A DNA stretch of 64,000 bases, taken from NCBI GenBank assembly GCA_002633005.1, contig NMRA01000352.1, forward strand, positions 96,836-160,835, given 5' to 3'. A program made the translations under genes and the position numbers. Shown in pieces: positions 1 to 11,521 of the stretch (the stretch's first letter is position 1; each line of letters opens with the position of its first letter). The stretch comes from Phoronis australis. Its lineage: Eukaryota > Phoronida > Phoronidae. The notes under the pieces were generated by a model that was given only the letters and a program-made list of their open reading frames with translations, ran no database searches and had not been told where the DNA came from.

Positions 1-509
1 TCATTCTTTGCTTGTGCTCCTCTGAGAATTCAAACTTGGCGTCCACAATCTTTTTCAGCCCATTTCGCTCAATTTTTGGTGGAACAAACTTTTTTCGTGG
101 TCCCCGTTCTCGAAGGTTCTCACCACTTTCTCTGCTTTCTTTGTTCAATTCCTCAGACTCGTTCTTCCCACCTACATTAATATCATCTGCACCTTCGGAG
201 GGGGATTCAACAGTGGTACCCCTGTCATGTAACGCCTGGTTATTGGTGATAGCACTGTCAGATTTGTCGGTTATCAGTCCTGTGTCATCAGGTGTCATGT
301 TGTTGGATTCCTCATGTCTGAACAGTTTCTTGATACGCTCAGTCTTTGCGTAATATTCAGCAACTTTACCGATCTGGAAAGGGAATTTTTCATTATAGTG
401 GATTATTTGGTCCAATTTAAGCTGCTGTTGGACCTCAAGCTTAATCGTCTGTGAGCCATCCTCGGTTCTGTTCAATGCGACTACGTTATTGCATGTTTGA
501 CAATATATA
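1..509 (-). CDS. Candidate C-terminal-side exon of the ankyrin gene
   Basis: About 165 codons are open on the minus strand from a TCTCAG acceptor at 510-512 to the window edge. After YCQTCNN comes a hydrophilic stretch (KLEVQQQLKLDQIIHYN; VAEYYAKTERIKKLF), then an acidic Ser/Asn-rich linker and a basic segment (RGPRKKFVPPKIERNG). The length of the open frame and its amphipathic composition suggest real coding. Assignment to the ankyrin gene rests only on strand and order. The YCQTC start could be half of a zinc-binding module such as a B-box, but this is unproven. The opposite-strand frame over 12-353 is Ser/Phe-rich and looks like its shadow. Confidence 0.5.
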
Positions 510-3500
510 CTGAGATACCATACTCATTCAGCTTAACGTTTAAGTTTGGCACGAAACCAACTCTGAAATTTGCAATTGAAATGAACACCTCCCCCCAATT
601 TGTATGCGTCTGTGAAAGCCAGCGTCATGCGAATTTTTGCTTCTCCAAAATGTGCGACACTTGCTTATCTTTGAGTAACGAACAGTAAGATTTCTAACGG
701 CTCATTGCCTCAATCAGGCAGCAATATACATGTAATCTACTTATTTGGCAAGTCTGACCTAAATCTGTAAACTTTCAGGTCGTTAACTCAAAAGAGATCG
801 TTCCCCTTTACTTAACATATCACCCACCCCCTAATGTTCAAGTTCCCACTTAAGCACCAGGTGTGCTCAATACGTAATGCTCAATACGTGTAACAAATGT
901 GGCTTAATCGCCACTGATGAATACATCCCACATTTCTCTGATACTTGGCATTTGTCTGTTGTAGACGTTACACTCGTGTAACTTGAAATATTATTTCAAA
1001 ACAATTCACTTATTTCGTGAATCATTCAGAACCATTTGTCTAGTTTTTGTTTGAATTTTTGACTGTTGCTTTGGGCAACTGTCATTGATTTAGTTCTGAA
1101 AGTTTGAATAATATCACATTTTGTAATTTTCCTGAATAACTAGATTATTTTCCGTTGACATTCATATTAACATATTCAGCAAAGCCTTAATTTGTACACA
1201 GCAAAAGAAAACTAACTAAAGGCAAAAAACATTTTCTCATCGCAATAGTCAATTCCTCCTTCTGATTTAACTTTCGATAAACTATCTACCATTCCCTATC
1301 AGCTATTTATCACGGTCATTTTTGCTTGCACTCAACCATCACAACAGGACATTCTAGGTGTGGTCAGCCCTCACAACAAGAAGTATGCATTCATTCTATC
1401 TGCGGTTACTTCTGGTGTGTACTATAAATTTACAGGGTGTCCCAAAAATGTACTTGCACTTCAGTCCAACACCAGGAGTTCAAATTCAACTCCTGCAGAC
1501 CCAGATAGGTGCATGAGCTGTTGTGTGCTCTGTGTGCACCTGAATGGCAAAGAAATGACCCAGTTTTGGAGATCGAAAAATTAGTGGGAAATGCTACTGT
1601 AAGGAAGTGCACTGACAATTCAGTCTTCTTCCCAAAGTTACTTTCATTTCGTTTTAGAAAGTCCATTAATATTGTTCCTAGTTAATGAACTGCACAATTA
1701 TTGTCACTAGAAAAGTGAGTTAACTTTGAAACACCCTGTTTGTTTGTGCAAAGGCAATACAGTTTCAATGGGAATCCTTGCTAGAAGCATTCGGTGTGAC
1801 TTACACTGTCCTGGAGCATTTGATCTGCTTCATTCTTCAATAAATATTGAATTACATCTGCCTCACTGTTGATGGTTGCTAAGTGTAAAGCTGTCATTCC
1901 ACTGGCCTGTAACATTTGTAAAAGGTTCATGAGACCGGTTTTGAAATTCTCCATTTGAAAAAGTTAATATTTGGGTATGAAAAAATTCCAAAATTCAAAT
2001 GGTTTGCACCTTCTATGACTGATTGTGTGGTTCTGTAAGCTTGCTCAAATGGAATTGGGTTTGCTTTGCACAACTTGGGTACATTTTGTCTTCCCACCTT
2101 ATTTCGTGTTAACGCGACATCAACTAGAAAACGAGTGGTTTACAAACAGACATCACACGGACAGCTGATAACAAAATTAATATCCACATGCTCACACAAA
2201 TGTATCAAGTGGTGGAATGAAATCACTACTGATGACTTAAAACGGGGTACAACGTCTGGGAAAAAATGTTTGTGTCCTGTTTGCACAGTTCTGTCGATGC
2301 ATTGATGACCTAATTAGATGACCAGAAGTGCTCACTTTGAGGTGACATTGTGAGAACTATTAAAGCTATGTAGGACCTTATTGACGTGGTCTCAGGGCTT
2401 GGAACTTTCCTTTTAAGAGTATTTCCTCTTTTTTGATTTCAATTTCCTCTTATTCAATTTCCAGTTTCCTCTTTCTTGTCTCTTTTTTATCATTATTTTA
2501 ACGTTTTTCATGCAAAAATGCTTATTTCAGTTAAATTTTACAGCACAAAAAATATTTCTATTACATAAGTCTGTGGAATGATACATCCCCTGGAAATGTT
2601 TCCTCTTTTTGTCATTGGTCATTATTCCAAGCCCTTGGTCTTTCATTTAGCACAATATCATACCTAGAAAACTAGATTTTAACTCGGTAAAAGTACTTTA
2701 AGTATGTATTTTTCTGATTGTACAAAGCCTGTAGAATTTGATTCTTAACTTTTTAACAGTCTCTTATTAACTGGGTAACGTAACCATGTCTTTTTTGTCA
2801 GATTTAGCAAAAAAAGAAAGGTCAATGGATAGCAAAACAATAGTATTAACAATATGATCAACTTTTATTTGATATAAATGTGCAAGGTGGAGTATAACAA
2901 TTCCTATTACAGTTTTCAAAAATACCATTTATTTTCCATTTTATGTAACTTTAAAGATTGTTCATTAAAATCATAGAAGTCCCATTTTTTGATAGCCTCT
3001 GATCCAAAAGTTGAACATTTTAAGAACAATCCCTAACAGCATTTCTGATAACAGTGCATAACGCATAGTATCTGAAAGCTTCATATGACTCTGATCAGCC
3101 GTCCCCGAGATATGATGTTCTCAAGTCAGCCAAGTTTGACCATTTTTATAGGGTTCTAAATAACATTTAGTGAATAAGCCCTTTATCGATCTAATAGATG
3201 TAGTTGTATGCCTAAAGTGTTTGTTAACAGCACTTGTAAAACCCCAATTTAATCCTCCAAAGGTTTGAGAACTCTCATTCATTCATCAAATCCAGTATGT
3301 TTACTTCACCTTCAGCTGCCTGTAAGGTAATTTATCTTTTACCCAACACTTCTGCTTGTTGTATTTTTATAAATTGAAGCTTGCATCTCATGGGAATTAT
3401 GGGAGTTATGGTTGTGGAATTGTTGTGTACATGTAAGATGTTAAATATTGGACAGACATTGTATATTTACACGTTTCATTAAACAAACAACATATCTTTG

Positions 3501-5241
3501 CCTAATGCAAATATATTCACAATAAAATTTCAAATCTTCACACTGTATATATGTGGTTTGTTGAATATTTAAATCTGGATAGACTTGTTGACCTTTGTTA
3601 ATGTATTCAGTGTGGTAAATAGTGAGTCTGATGTGGAGCAAAATACTGCATGAATGGTTAACAATGGAAAAGATGTCGCAAACATTTTTAAGTCTGGTCA
3701 GCACGCCACCTGTGGCCACATCACGTGACCTATTGCATAAAGTCGAAAAAGATTTTTCCCCAACCGGGACTCGAACCCAGGACCTTCTGGGATATATATT
3801 TCCACGCCTGTTTAAGAATTACATATTGTTATAATGGGAAAGATTGGAAACTTCTGTTGTGTGGAGTTGAAATGAAATGAGATATTTGTAATGATACTGG
3901 GTTTATGTTTTATAAGATAGTTACGGTGATGTTATTTTCCTCACCTTAGTAGTCAAGTTGATGTCACAACTTGCCTCCACTAGTTGTGTAACAACAGGCA
4001 GAAAGCCGCGACCAGCTGAGAGATGTAGGGCTGTTTGGCCATTCTGTCAAATTCATAAACAAGCTTGAGTTGAGCCGTGAAAAATGCAAAGGTACAATTT
4101 ACATAACACAACATTTTAGTGTGAATTAAATTTTTCGTTGTTCATGACCAGAAGCGAATGGTACTATTTGTCAGCCTTCAAATTCGCTTAGTGTAGGAAA
4201 ACATGAGAAAAGAGCAAAATGGATATTTCAGAATTTACACAAGTTTTGCAAAAAAACAGTATTGAGGTCAAATAAATGTTTAACAAAATTTTGCTAATAA
4301 GTCATATTTCTGATCTGGTTTCATATCAACTTTGAATGAACTGAGGAGTCACCTTGTTCTGTGTGTCTAAGTCAATGTTGTTCTGTATCAAAGTCCTTGT
4401 GATTTCCTCGTGGCCATTGTAAGCTGCAAGGTGCAGAGCTGTTTGTCCATGCTGCAAAACAGTGATGAGAACTTGTATGTATAAATACCTTATGCTGAAT
4501 CCTGCCATAAGCCCCAAAGGCTATGTACGGCTGGGTGCATCTTGTGGAAACTTGGCTGCTCCCAGATTTGTCTGAACCCTGGGTTGGATCGATTCAACTT
4601 GCACCACTAAAGTGTCGCTGAATTCTTTTATGCATGTCTTCGAAAAAAGGACTGCTATTTTGCCCTGTCCCATATTCTCGCAAATAGGTCATCTGTCGTG
4701 AAGTTAGACATTTTCTGTGCCACCTAGTGATCAGTTTTACTATTTTGAGTGTACTTTCTGACATCCACCTAACTATCTGCAAACTGCTCCACAAGAATCA
4801 TTATGCCGGCCATGGCAGATAATTGTGTTCTTACTTAGAGGAGCATGGCTGACATTAATTTTTCAGGTAAATCAAAAATCTCTTCACTTGGGTGAACTTT
4901 TCAAAAAAAATACAAAATTGCATCATATTTCACTGGCCATGATGATGGAGTAAATTTTGTTTGGCCAGGTATAAACTTTACAAATGCCGTTTAAAATTGG
5001 ATCACACTCCTTGGGTTCAATATTTACATTCTGGGTGGAAATTAAAATGCCCAGGATTACAATGTCTGGGAATATGAATGGCAGAGTGTAAAGCATCAAA
5101 CCATCGACTTACTGGATGTCTGCAGCTAACATTAACCCCCTTGTCAATGAGCTCGGACATCTTGTCTTCATCCATTATAGACACTGCTGCCAGGAATAAG
5201 GCTTCGTCATGGCTCAGGTCACTTACTCCTGATACACTGTA
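1..5241 (-). CDS. Ankyrin-repeat protein gene, partial (runs off left edge)
   Basis: Visible exons in transcript order are 5113-5241, 4353-4451, 3945-4043, 1805-1906 and 1-509. The first four have AG/GT borders and are phase 0. Exons two and three are exactly 33 codons, one ankyrin repeat each (HGQTALHLAAYNGHEE; NGQTALHLSAGRGF); the 34-codon fourth reads SGMTALHLATINSEADVIQY. The 43-codon first exon has an ankyrin-like helix pair (DEALFLAAVSIMDEDKMSEL). Ankyrin stacks bind protein partners; the partner cannot be inferred. The last block (1-509) is open to the edge. It begins near a Cys pair (YCQTC) and continues into a charged, low-complexity, probably disordered tail rich in Glu/Asp/Lys. Its phase does not match exon 1805-1906, so at least one exon between them is missing or the acceptor differs. 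I see neither the start codon nor the stop. The family member is not recognised. Confidence 0.72.
1433..1738. mobile_element. MITE-like element with CAGGGTGT termini
   Basis: The ends are short inverted repeats: CAGGGTGTCCCAAAA at the left and the complement of CAGGGTGTTTCAAA at the right. The span of ~306 bp has no transposase. The termini resemble mariner-type elements; the left flank is TA but the right flank is TT, so the target duplication is not clean. Confidence 0.5.
2393..2636. mobile_element. hAT-like MITE, copy 1 (CAGGGCTTGGAA termini)
   Basis: The inverted ends are CAGGGCTTGGAA and TTCCAAGCCCTTG. The interior is pyrimidine-rich on the plus strand, with repeated TTTCCTCTT. A second copy lies in the opposite orientation at 47626-47882. 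CAGGG-type termini are typical of hAT superfamily MITEs; no clear 8-bp target duplication is visible. Confidence 0.6.
3655..3800 (-). mobile_element. tRNA-derived SINE fragment
   Basis: The minus strand carries a Pol III B box (GGTTCGAGTCC, 3767-3777) preceded by GAAGGTCCTG, followed by a GGGAAAAATC linker and a body containing GCCACAGGTGGCGTGCTGACC. A partial copy of the same body recurs at ~5708-5790. No foldable acceptor stem or anticodon arm is present, so it is a SINE rather than a tRNA gene. Confidence 0.55.
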
Positions 5242-6109
5242 CTGAAACCAAAATATTAGTAGTAGTGGAGCGTATATTTCAGAAGTTGTTCAAAAATTAT
5301 ATCCAGGTTAATACATTATTTGGTTTAGGATGGACTGTGGGAACGTCTTTACAACCCGGTGAGCTCTAAGAGCCACCCATAAATCAATCATACAAAAATA
5401 ATTACGAAACACTGGCAGTAAATATGGCAAAGTAAACAAACAAACTCATGTCCTTGAGTAGAACCAATAGTAATTAATTATGAGACACAAAATGATAGTT
5501 AATTATATTACGGTGATCTGATAGTTCTTAATTCCATGGATTTACAGACATGGTGAGTTGGCTACACTGCAGTCAAGACCATGCTTATTAAAGCAGTGGT
5601 TTTTATTAGTTATTACATTAAATAGAGATGAATCTTATCAAAGACACAAACTGGAAGACTGTGAGGTTTCGTAAAACATTATGTAAGGATTATGTGGATC
5701 TCAATATAGCATGGAAAACATATTGCAAATATTTTTTAATTTAGTCTGGTCAGCACACCATCTGTTGGCAACAAAATGTTTGCAATTGTGTAGAGTTTTC
5801 AAAAAGTTTTTAGGAGCAAAGTTGGTCTATAATAAATTCCTTTGCTTGGTGTAATGATGATAAATACTTGAATGGGGAACTAAAAATAGCTTGGTATCGT
5901 ATTATTAATGTATTTATAAATGAATTTGATAGGGGTAGACATATATAAATCCTTAATATTACAGTCATTCGTCAGTTGTTTTGCACAAAAATTATTGCTA
6001 GAATGATATTTTTTTTATTTTTCACTGGGTGGCAGCAATTTAGCTTAACATGTTCTTTCATAACAAGCGCAGTACTAAATATTGGTTAATGACACCACCA
6101 ATGCAGATA
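5242..6109. other. Gene-free stretch
   Basis: Upstream of the first visible ankyrin exon. Apart from the SINE fragment I see no exon with credible borders. The sequence is AT-rich and could be intron or intergenic. Confidence 0.4.
5708..5790 (-). repeat. Second fragment of the same SINE body
   Basis: It matches 3655-3720 around the AGTCTGGTCAGCACRCCA core and the preceding GCAAAYATTTTT tract, with scattered differences. The tRNA-like head is absent. Confidence 0.45.
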
Positions 6110-7212
6110 TATTAGTTGCAGTATGTCACAGTCTTGAACTATCTTCAGGGTTACAAAATAAGTCCTAAGAAAAAACACAACTACCTGAGATTACACGGAA
6201 AAGCACGAGTCCGACATCTCTCAATTTCTGGAGACTATCCAAATCTAAAGAATTTTTAGAGTAGATTATGTGGTAAGTAGCTATAAATTATTATAACCCA
6301 ACCTACTTCTGCTGGTTGTGTATCTGAAAAAATCAGGTTTGTATTACAGTGACTAAATTTTTAGTTAGGCATGGGCATACAATAAATTTCTGTTTGTCCA
6401 ATATTGGTACTTTAGTCATAGTAGATGTGCCCATGTCTGGATTATGTTGAGGTCCTAATGAAAGGTGTCATTTGAAACCAAAGCTTGATTATGGTGAACC
6501 CTAGTTACAACAACTGTATATTCATAGTTGACAAACAGAGACTGTAACATGTTGAAACCAGGGCCCGGTCTCCAATCTCCGTACTCAGACTCATACTCAT
6601 ACTCGAGATTTCATACTCAAAATCGTGCTCACTGGAGTCGTACTCAAAAAAGCGTATCTAATGTCGTATTTCGAGTAGACTCCAAACGTACTCAAATCTG
6701 ACACTCATACTCGAGTTGCTATGGAACTCTTTATGATGTGAAATNTATTAGTTGCAATATGTCACAGTCCAACATTTCGGTTCAGTCTTGAACTATCTTC
6801 AGGGTTACAAAATAAGTCCAAAGAAAAAACACTACTACCTGAGATTACACGGAAAAGCACGAGTCCAACGTCTCTCAATTTTTGGAGACTATCCAAATCT
6901 AAAGAATTTTTAGAGTAGATTATGTGCTAAGTAGTTATAAGTTATTATAATCCAACCTACTTCTGCTGGTTGTGTATCTGAAAAAATCAGGTTTGTATTA
7001 TAGTGAACTAATTTTTAGTTAGGCATGGGCATACAATAAATTTTTGTTTGTCCAAAATTGGTACTTAAGTCATAGTAGATATGCCCATGTCTGGATATCG
7101 AGGTCCCAATGAAAGGTGTCATTTGAAACCAAAGCTTGATTATGGTGAACCCCAGTTACAACAACTGTATATTCAAAGTTGACAAACAGAGACTGTAACA
7201 TGTTGAAACCAG
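6110..7212. repeat. N-linked direct duplication, locus 1 (probable haplotype join)
   Basis: Positions 6110-6561 and 6746-7212 are near-identical, with about one difference per few tens of bases and one ~17-bp insertion. They are separated by 6562-6744 and a single N at 6745. The right copy begins immediately after the N. The left copy switches into a GGGCCCGGTCTC repeat exactly where the right copy continues uninterrupted. This fits two alleles placed in series, one with a transposon insertion. Confidence 0.75.
6558..6744. mobile_element. Truncated MITE with GGGCCCGGTCTC terminus and CATACTC repeats
   Basis: It starts CCAGGGCCCGGTCTCCAATC and continues with short tandem CATACTC/GTACTCA repeats until the N at 6745, so only one end is present. 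The terminus matches the inverted ends of the complete element at 61754-62165. It is absent from the second copy of the duplicated locus (around 7212). Confidence 0.65.
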
Positions 7213-10200
7213 GAGTCGTGTACACCTTATGATAGAAACTAAAATGTATTATTAAGCAGTTTGGCTGTGTAATTCTCACTTGAAGTGAAATCATCAGTGA
7301 GAAAAGGGATTTTCTGAGGTCATCCTCAGCACGGAATCGAACATGCAACCCCCGCGTTGTCAACCAGATGGTTTGCTCATGGATCTAAATCACACTCAAT
7401 AAATGCCGGACCATTTTAAAAAGCGTATGCAGATAAAGCCACCGGCATTGGTTTCAGTGAATGCATAGCAGACAACGGCAAGAATTGGTAATTTGTTAAT
7501 AACGTAAAAACACTATTTATTGTCAATGCCTAATAGCTTCAAGAAGTCGTTGCCATCCATAAATGATCCCAAAAGTGTGTTGATAAATCAACAATAACCC
7601 TATAAGTTTCTTCCAAGTTACTGTTACACTGTTAGAGAACACTATGATTGATGATAAAGCATTAGAAAACCGAAGTACCTAGACACACTTACTTTATCAG
7701 TATGTATTGTACACATGCTGTTGCATTTTGGTTAGACAACTCTCACTTTTATAGTTGTTATGAAATACCTTAGTTTCTTAAGAATTAAAAAAAATGCGGA
7801 ATACTGAGAATTCTCATATTTATAAATTTTGTGCTGTCATTGAAATTTGTAACAACTTAAAAATTAAATAATTATTCTCTGCTCCCTCGGTTTGCTGTAG
7901 ACAAGTTGTTATTTCAGTTCTAATGAAGATTTCTCGTTGTAATAGGTATATTAAAAATAAAATCACTTGGATCATACCTGGTCATAGATCATTCTGCTGT
8001 AGCTGGCATCTGATGTTATGAACTAACTAGGCAAATGGTTGACATCGTGAGTTGTACTATAACTCCGCTGAACAGTGTATCTATACAGGGTTAAAACTCC
8101 TGCCTCTCTCAGCTTCATGACAAATTACTCCATCAGTGGATAATTTAGAAAACCATTGAGGTGTAAACCTGTTTGTAAGATGACCCTTATCAGCAACTGT
8201 GATTGTAACCCTGGGCTACAGTGACTTGCACAAACCAGGCGAGGCTATTGAATAAACTCTATAAAAGAAAATGTCTCGTGAAAAATTGATTAGCTGCTAT
8301 TTCTTGGGTGGGTGATATTACCGTGGGCATTTTTTATATGCTTGGTAGTTTATGTACACAAATAAAGTGTTGATAGCTGGAGACCATGTTTCTTTAGCTT
8401 GAGCAAATTGGTTTTTTTAGGTAACGGTCCAGTCTCATTATGTTTACTTTTGGGTGAGCAATTTAATGGAAATTTCCAGAATTTTTAGACATTTCACAAC
8501 ACACCAATGCGTAATCTGACTTATAAAATTAAATAACATTTTTTTGGAAAAGTCAAATAATCTTGATTTGTGCATTTCTGAAACCAGAAGAGGATTTTGC
8601 ATTTATGTACTGTGTTAGCCTCGTAGTTAAGTCTTTAGGCAATTTGTTTACAGGTAGTTGTAAAAATGTTGTGGGTATTTCCTGGGAATTGGACTAATGT
8701 TTTGTTAAGTTCTAATAATCCATCGATAAACGATTTCTGATAAAGTGCCCTAGTCGGACTTGGAAAGAGCTTTCCAATAAATTGGTTGTATTTACATTCT
8801 GTGCTGGTATTTTTATATACCCATGAAAAGAACATCATGAAGACACTCCAATTAGTTAGTTTACGGCAAGTCTACGCGCTGGACTTGCCTCTTGAACCAG
8901 CAGCGACATGTGTTCAGTGTAAGTAGGCTTACTTGGTTGGACACCGTGGCGCAATGATTTTGCTGGGCAGTGTGCACCTCCCTTGGTGACTGAACACATA
9001 AACTAAAGGATTCCTAATGCATTGACAGTGAAATTATCCACAGCTCGTATTTTTAGGAATGAGAACGGCCAAAAGTCAGTGGCAGGCAATAAAAAGTAAG
9101 ATTTTGGTATTCGTAGTCACAGGAAAGAACCGGATGATGAATTAATATGATGTAAACTCACTGTTCTGGGAATGCTCGATGTGGACTATTTGACTTTTAG
9201 TAAATGGGGTGTTTTGTCTTATCTGGTAATTCACTTAAATCTTATTTTTCTTAAAGGTCCAAAAATTATGGATTACAAGTTACCTTTAGTATAACACATT
9301 GCATGACATATGTACTAAGATATTGAATGAGAAATAATCTACTTAGTTCAAGCATCACTGCTTGAAGAAATGAGTATAGACTTGAACAATTCCTCATTGA
9401 TTCTGAACTATTTTTTAAGATCAACATGTTGTCCTCCTGTTTTGATCTACCGTTATTATTTTTCTTTTCTTCTAAAATGCTGGACATTATAGCAGGTACA
9501 GGAAAAGAATACTACATCCTAAGCAATCTCTTGGATACACCTGAGGGTACTAACAACATGAATAAAAACAGCAATAACACCCCGACCAGTCACAATCAGT
9601 CAACGGGTTGGCTTACCTCTAAAGCCATGGATACCTTCTAAGAAACAGCCCCTCAGCACCTGATGTCACCCTTCTCCTAAATACAATTTGTAATCAGGTG
9701 CCAAGTATCCATGCCATAAACAGGTGATAAGCAACTCTAGTCTATTTTGTGGAAAATATTCCACAGTCGGTATTTCCCTTAATTAATTCCGTGCAGGAAA
9801 ACACAAAGCAGTTGATGAATACTGAGGTACTGTAAGCCAAGAGTCACCACAGACCTCTGGGCATGTGTCCAGTTGATCTTCATAGACAATAGTTTGCACA
9901 GATTATGTAACATTGAATTACTTCTGACACTTACCATCTTTTTTCTTGTTCAACCTACTGTAAAGAAGGGTTTGTTGTTGGCTTGGGATTCGCTTATCAG
10001 ATATCCAGCCTCAGGAACAGGGTATTACTAAGCCACTACAAATAGCAACCATCATCTTGTCAAATCTTGTGTTGGCAAACAATCAACATTCATATTTGTT
10101 TAGTCTTGCTGAATAAAGTTCCTTTATTGGTTGAGTAAACTTTGCAGTTTGATGGCTATGTAAGTGCAAAAACTTTGTGTTTTTTTAAGTTGGTCTTGCC

Positions 10201-11521
10201 ATGTCTAGCTATTGGGTGTGTTGGTCTGGTCATGTCTAGCTATTGGGTGTGTTATGTTGGGCAGAAAAATTGTACAGCATTTGAAAATATACAGTTCTTA
10301 AGTCAATAATACCTCTTCATACCAGAGGCAGATATGTTATTTAGCATTCTTTTTTTCTGTAAAACGTGGGTGCATTTTGCTATTGTCTCTGTTCGACCAT
10401 CGGCCTTTCAGATCTATATCTACCATGTTCTTTCATTCATAGATTTCCACGTGGCATGTATATTCTTATCATGGAGAGGATAGCAACTACTGATTTTCAG
10501 ACAGATGTGAAGTGGTGCACCCTCCGGTGGTGATTAGAATAGTTTGGTTCTGTTTTTGCTATCCACCATTCGGTCTACTAAACCTCTTGAAAAAGCATTG
10601 GAAAATTTGGTGCATGGGTTGTTATAGAAGAGAGCATAGCTGACATTGACTTTGGTGGAACTGATCTGATTACCGTTGTGCCTACTAAGTGACAGTTTTG
10701 GATTTTCTTTGTGTCTACTCAATATCTTATCAAAGTCTTCTTGGTAAATCTTTATGAAAGTTGGCAGTTGTAGTGTTGCCAATTAGACGATGATGCCTAC
10801 CTATTTTTAGACTACTTTGTTTACTGTTGTGACCCCTTTAAGGCCAATTTTATTTGTTTGATGTTGGTTTTTATTGTATGCCTCCATCTTTTAAGTACCT
10901 AGTTGATGAATTTTGAAGAAATTTGGCAGACATGTTTTGAAGGGAGAATCACGTTTTCATTTTTTATGCGCCAACAGTCCGTGTTGCTCTTGCAGATGAA
11001 TATTATAGATGCTGGTCAATGTTTAGCACCTGCTGTTACCTACTGAACAAGTTGAGGTGTAATAAAATTAGGCACTTGATGTTAAGGCTAGCATATTTGA
11101 CAGATGTGACTACTCAATGCTGTTATGCCTCCTACTGGCAGTTTCAGGAACCAAGCCTAGAACTTCAGAAGTTTAAATTGTCATTGTGTAAAGCTGTTGT
11201 GTGTAACTCTTCCAATAATGTCACTGGCTTTGGTAACTAAGTACCAGATTTGCTCAATATGTTTAATTTGACATGTCATGCTAAAGATAATACTCCTAAG
11301 AAGAAAAACATGCTATCTTGTAATTTTGTGTGTAGCATTATCTTACCTGTATTTTAAAGAGGCTTGGCAGAATAGCTCGATTTACTCAGCGATATTACAC
11401 TAAGTGTTGTGTTTCGGTTACTCTTTCAGGACATGACATAACTTGAATTGTAGAAGAGGTGATGGGGAACCCGTGGTATTAAAATGGCTGTTGTTGTCAT
11501 GTTGTTTGCTTACTTTTTTAG
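7213..11521. other. Gene-free stretch upstream of the C2CD5 exons
   Basis: A tRNA-like B box (GTTCGATTCC on the minus strand, 7333-7342) marks another SINE-like remnant. Positions 10192-10253 hold two 31-bp tandem units. I searched for upstream C2CD5 exons (the N-terminal C2 domain and the middle region) and found none. Confidence 0.4.

Noticed and set aside
12-353. Plus-strand 113-codon open frame
   Set aside because: It is the reverse of a better coding frame on the minus strand and has Ser/Phe-rich, motif-free composition.
497-688. Cys-rich plus-strand frame (CVCESQ, FCFSKMCDTC) resembling a zinc-binding module
   Set aside because: Cys spacing fits no known finger, there are no exon borders, and neighbouring coding signal is on the other strand.
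3767-3777. Possible tRNA gene on the minus strand
   Set aside because: Only the B-box/T-arm is present; no acceptor stem, D-arm or anticodon arm. Treated as SINE.
8870-8932. Exon-like ALDLPLEPAATCVQ with a GTAAGT donor, considered as a missing C2CD5 exon
   Set aside because: No resemblance to any C2CD5 region, and a weak, isolated acceptor.
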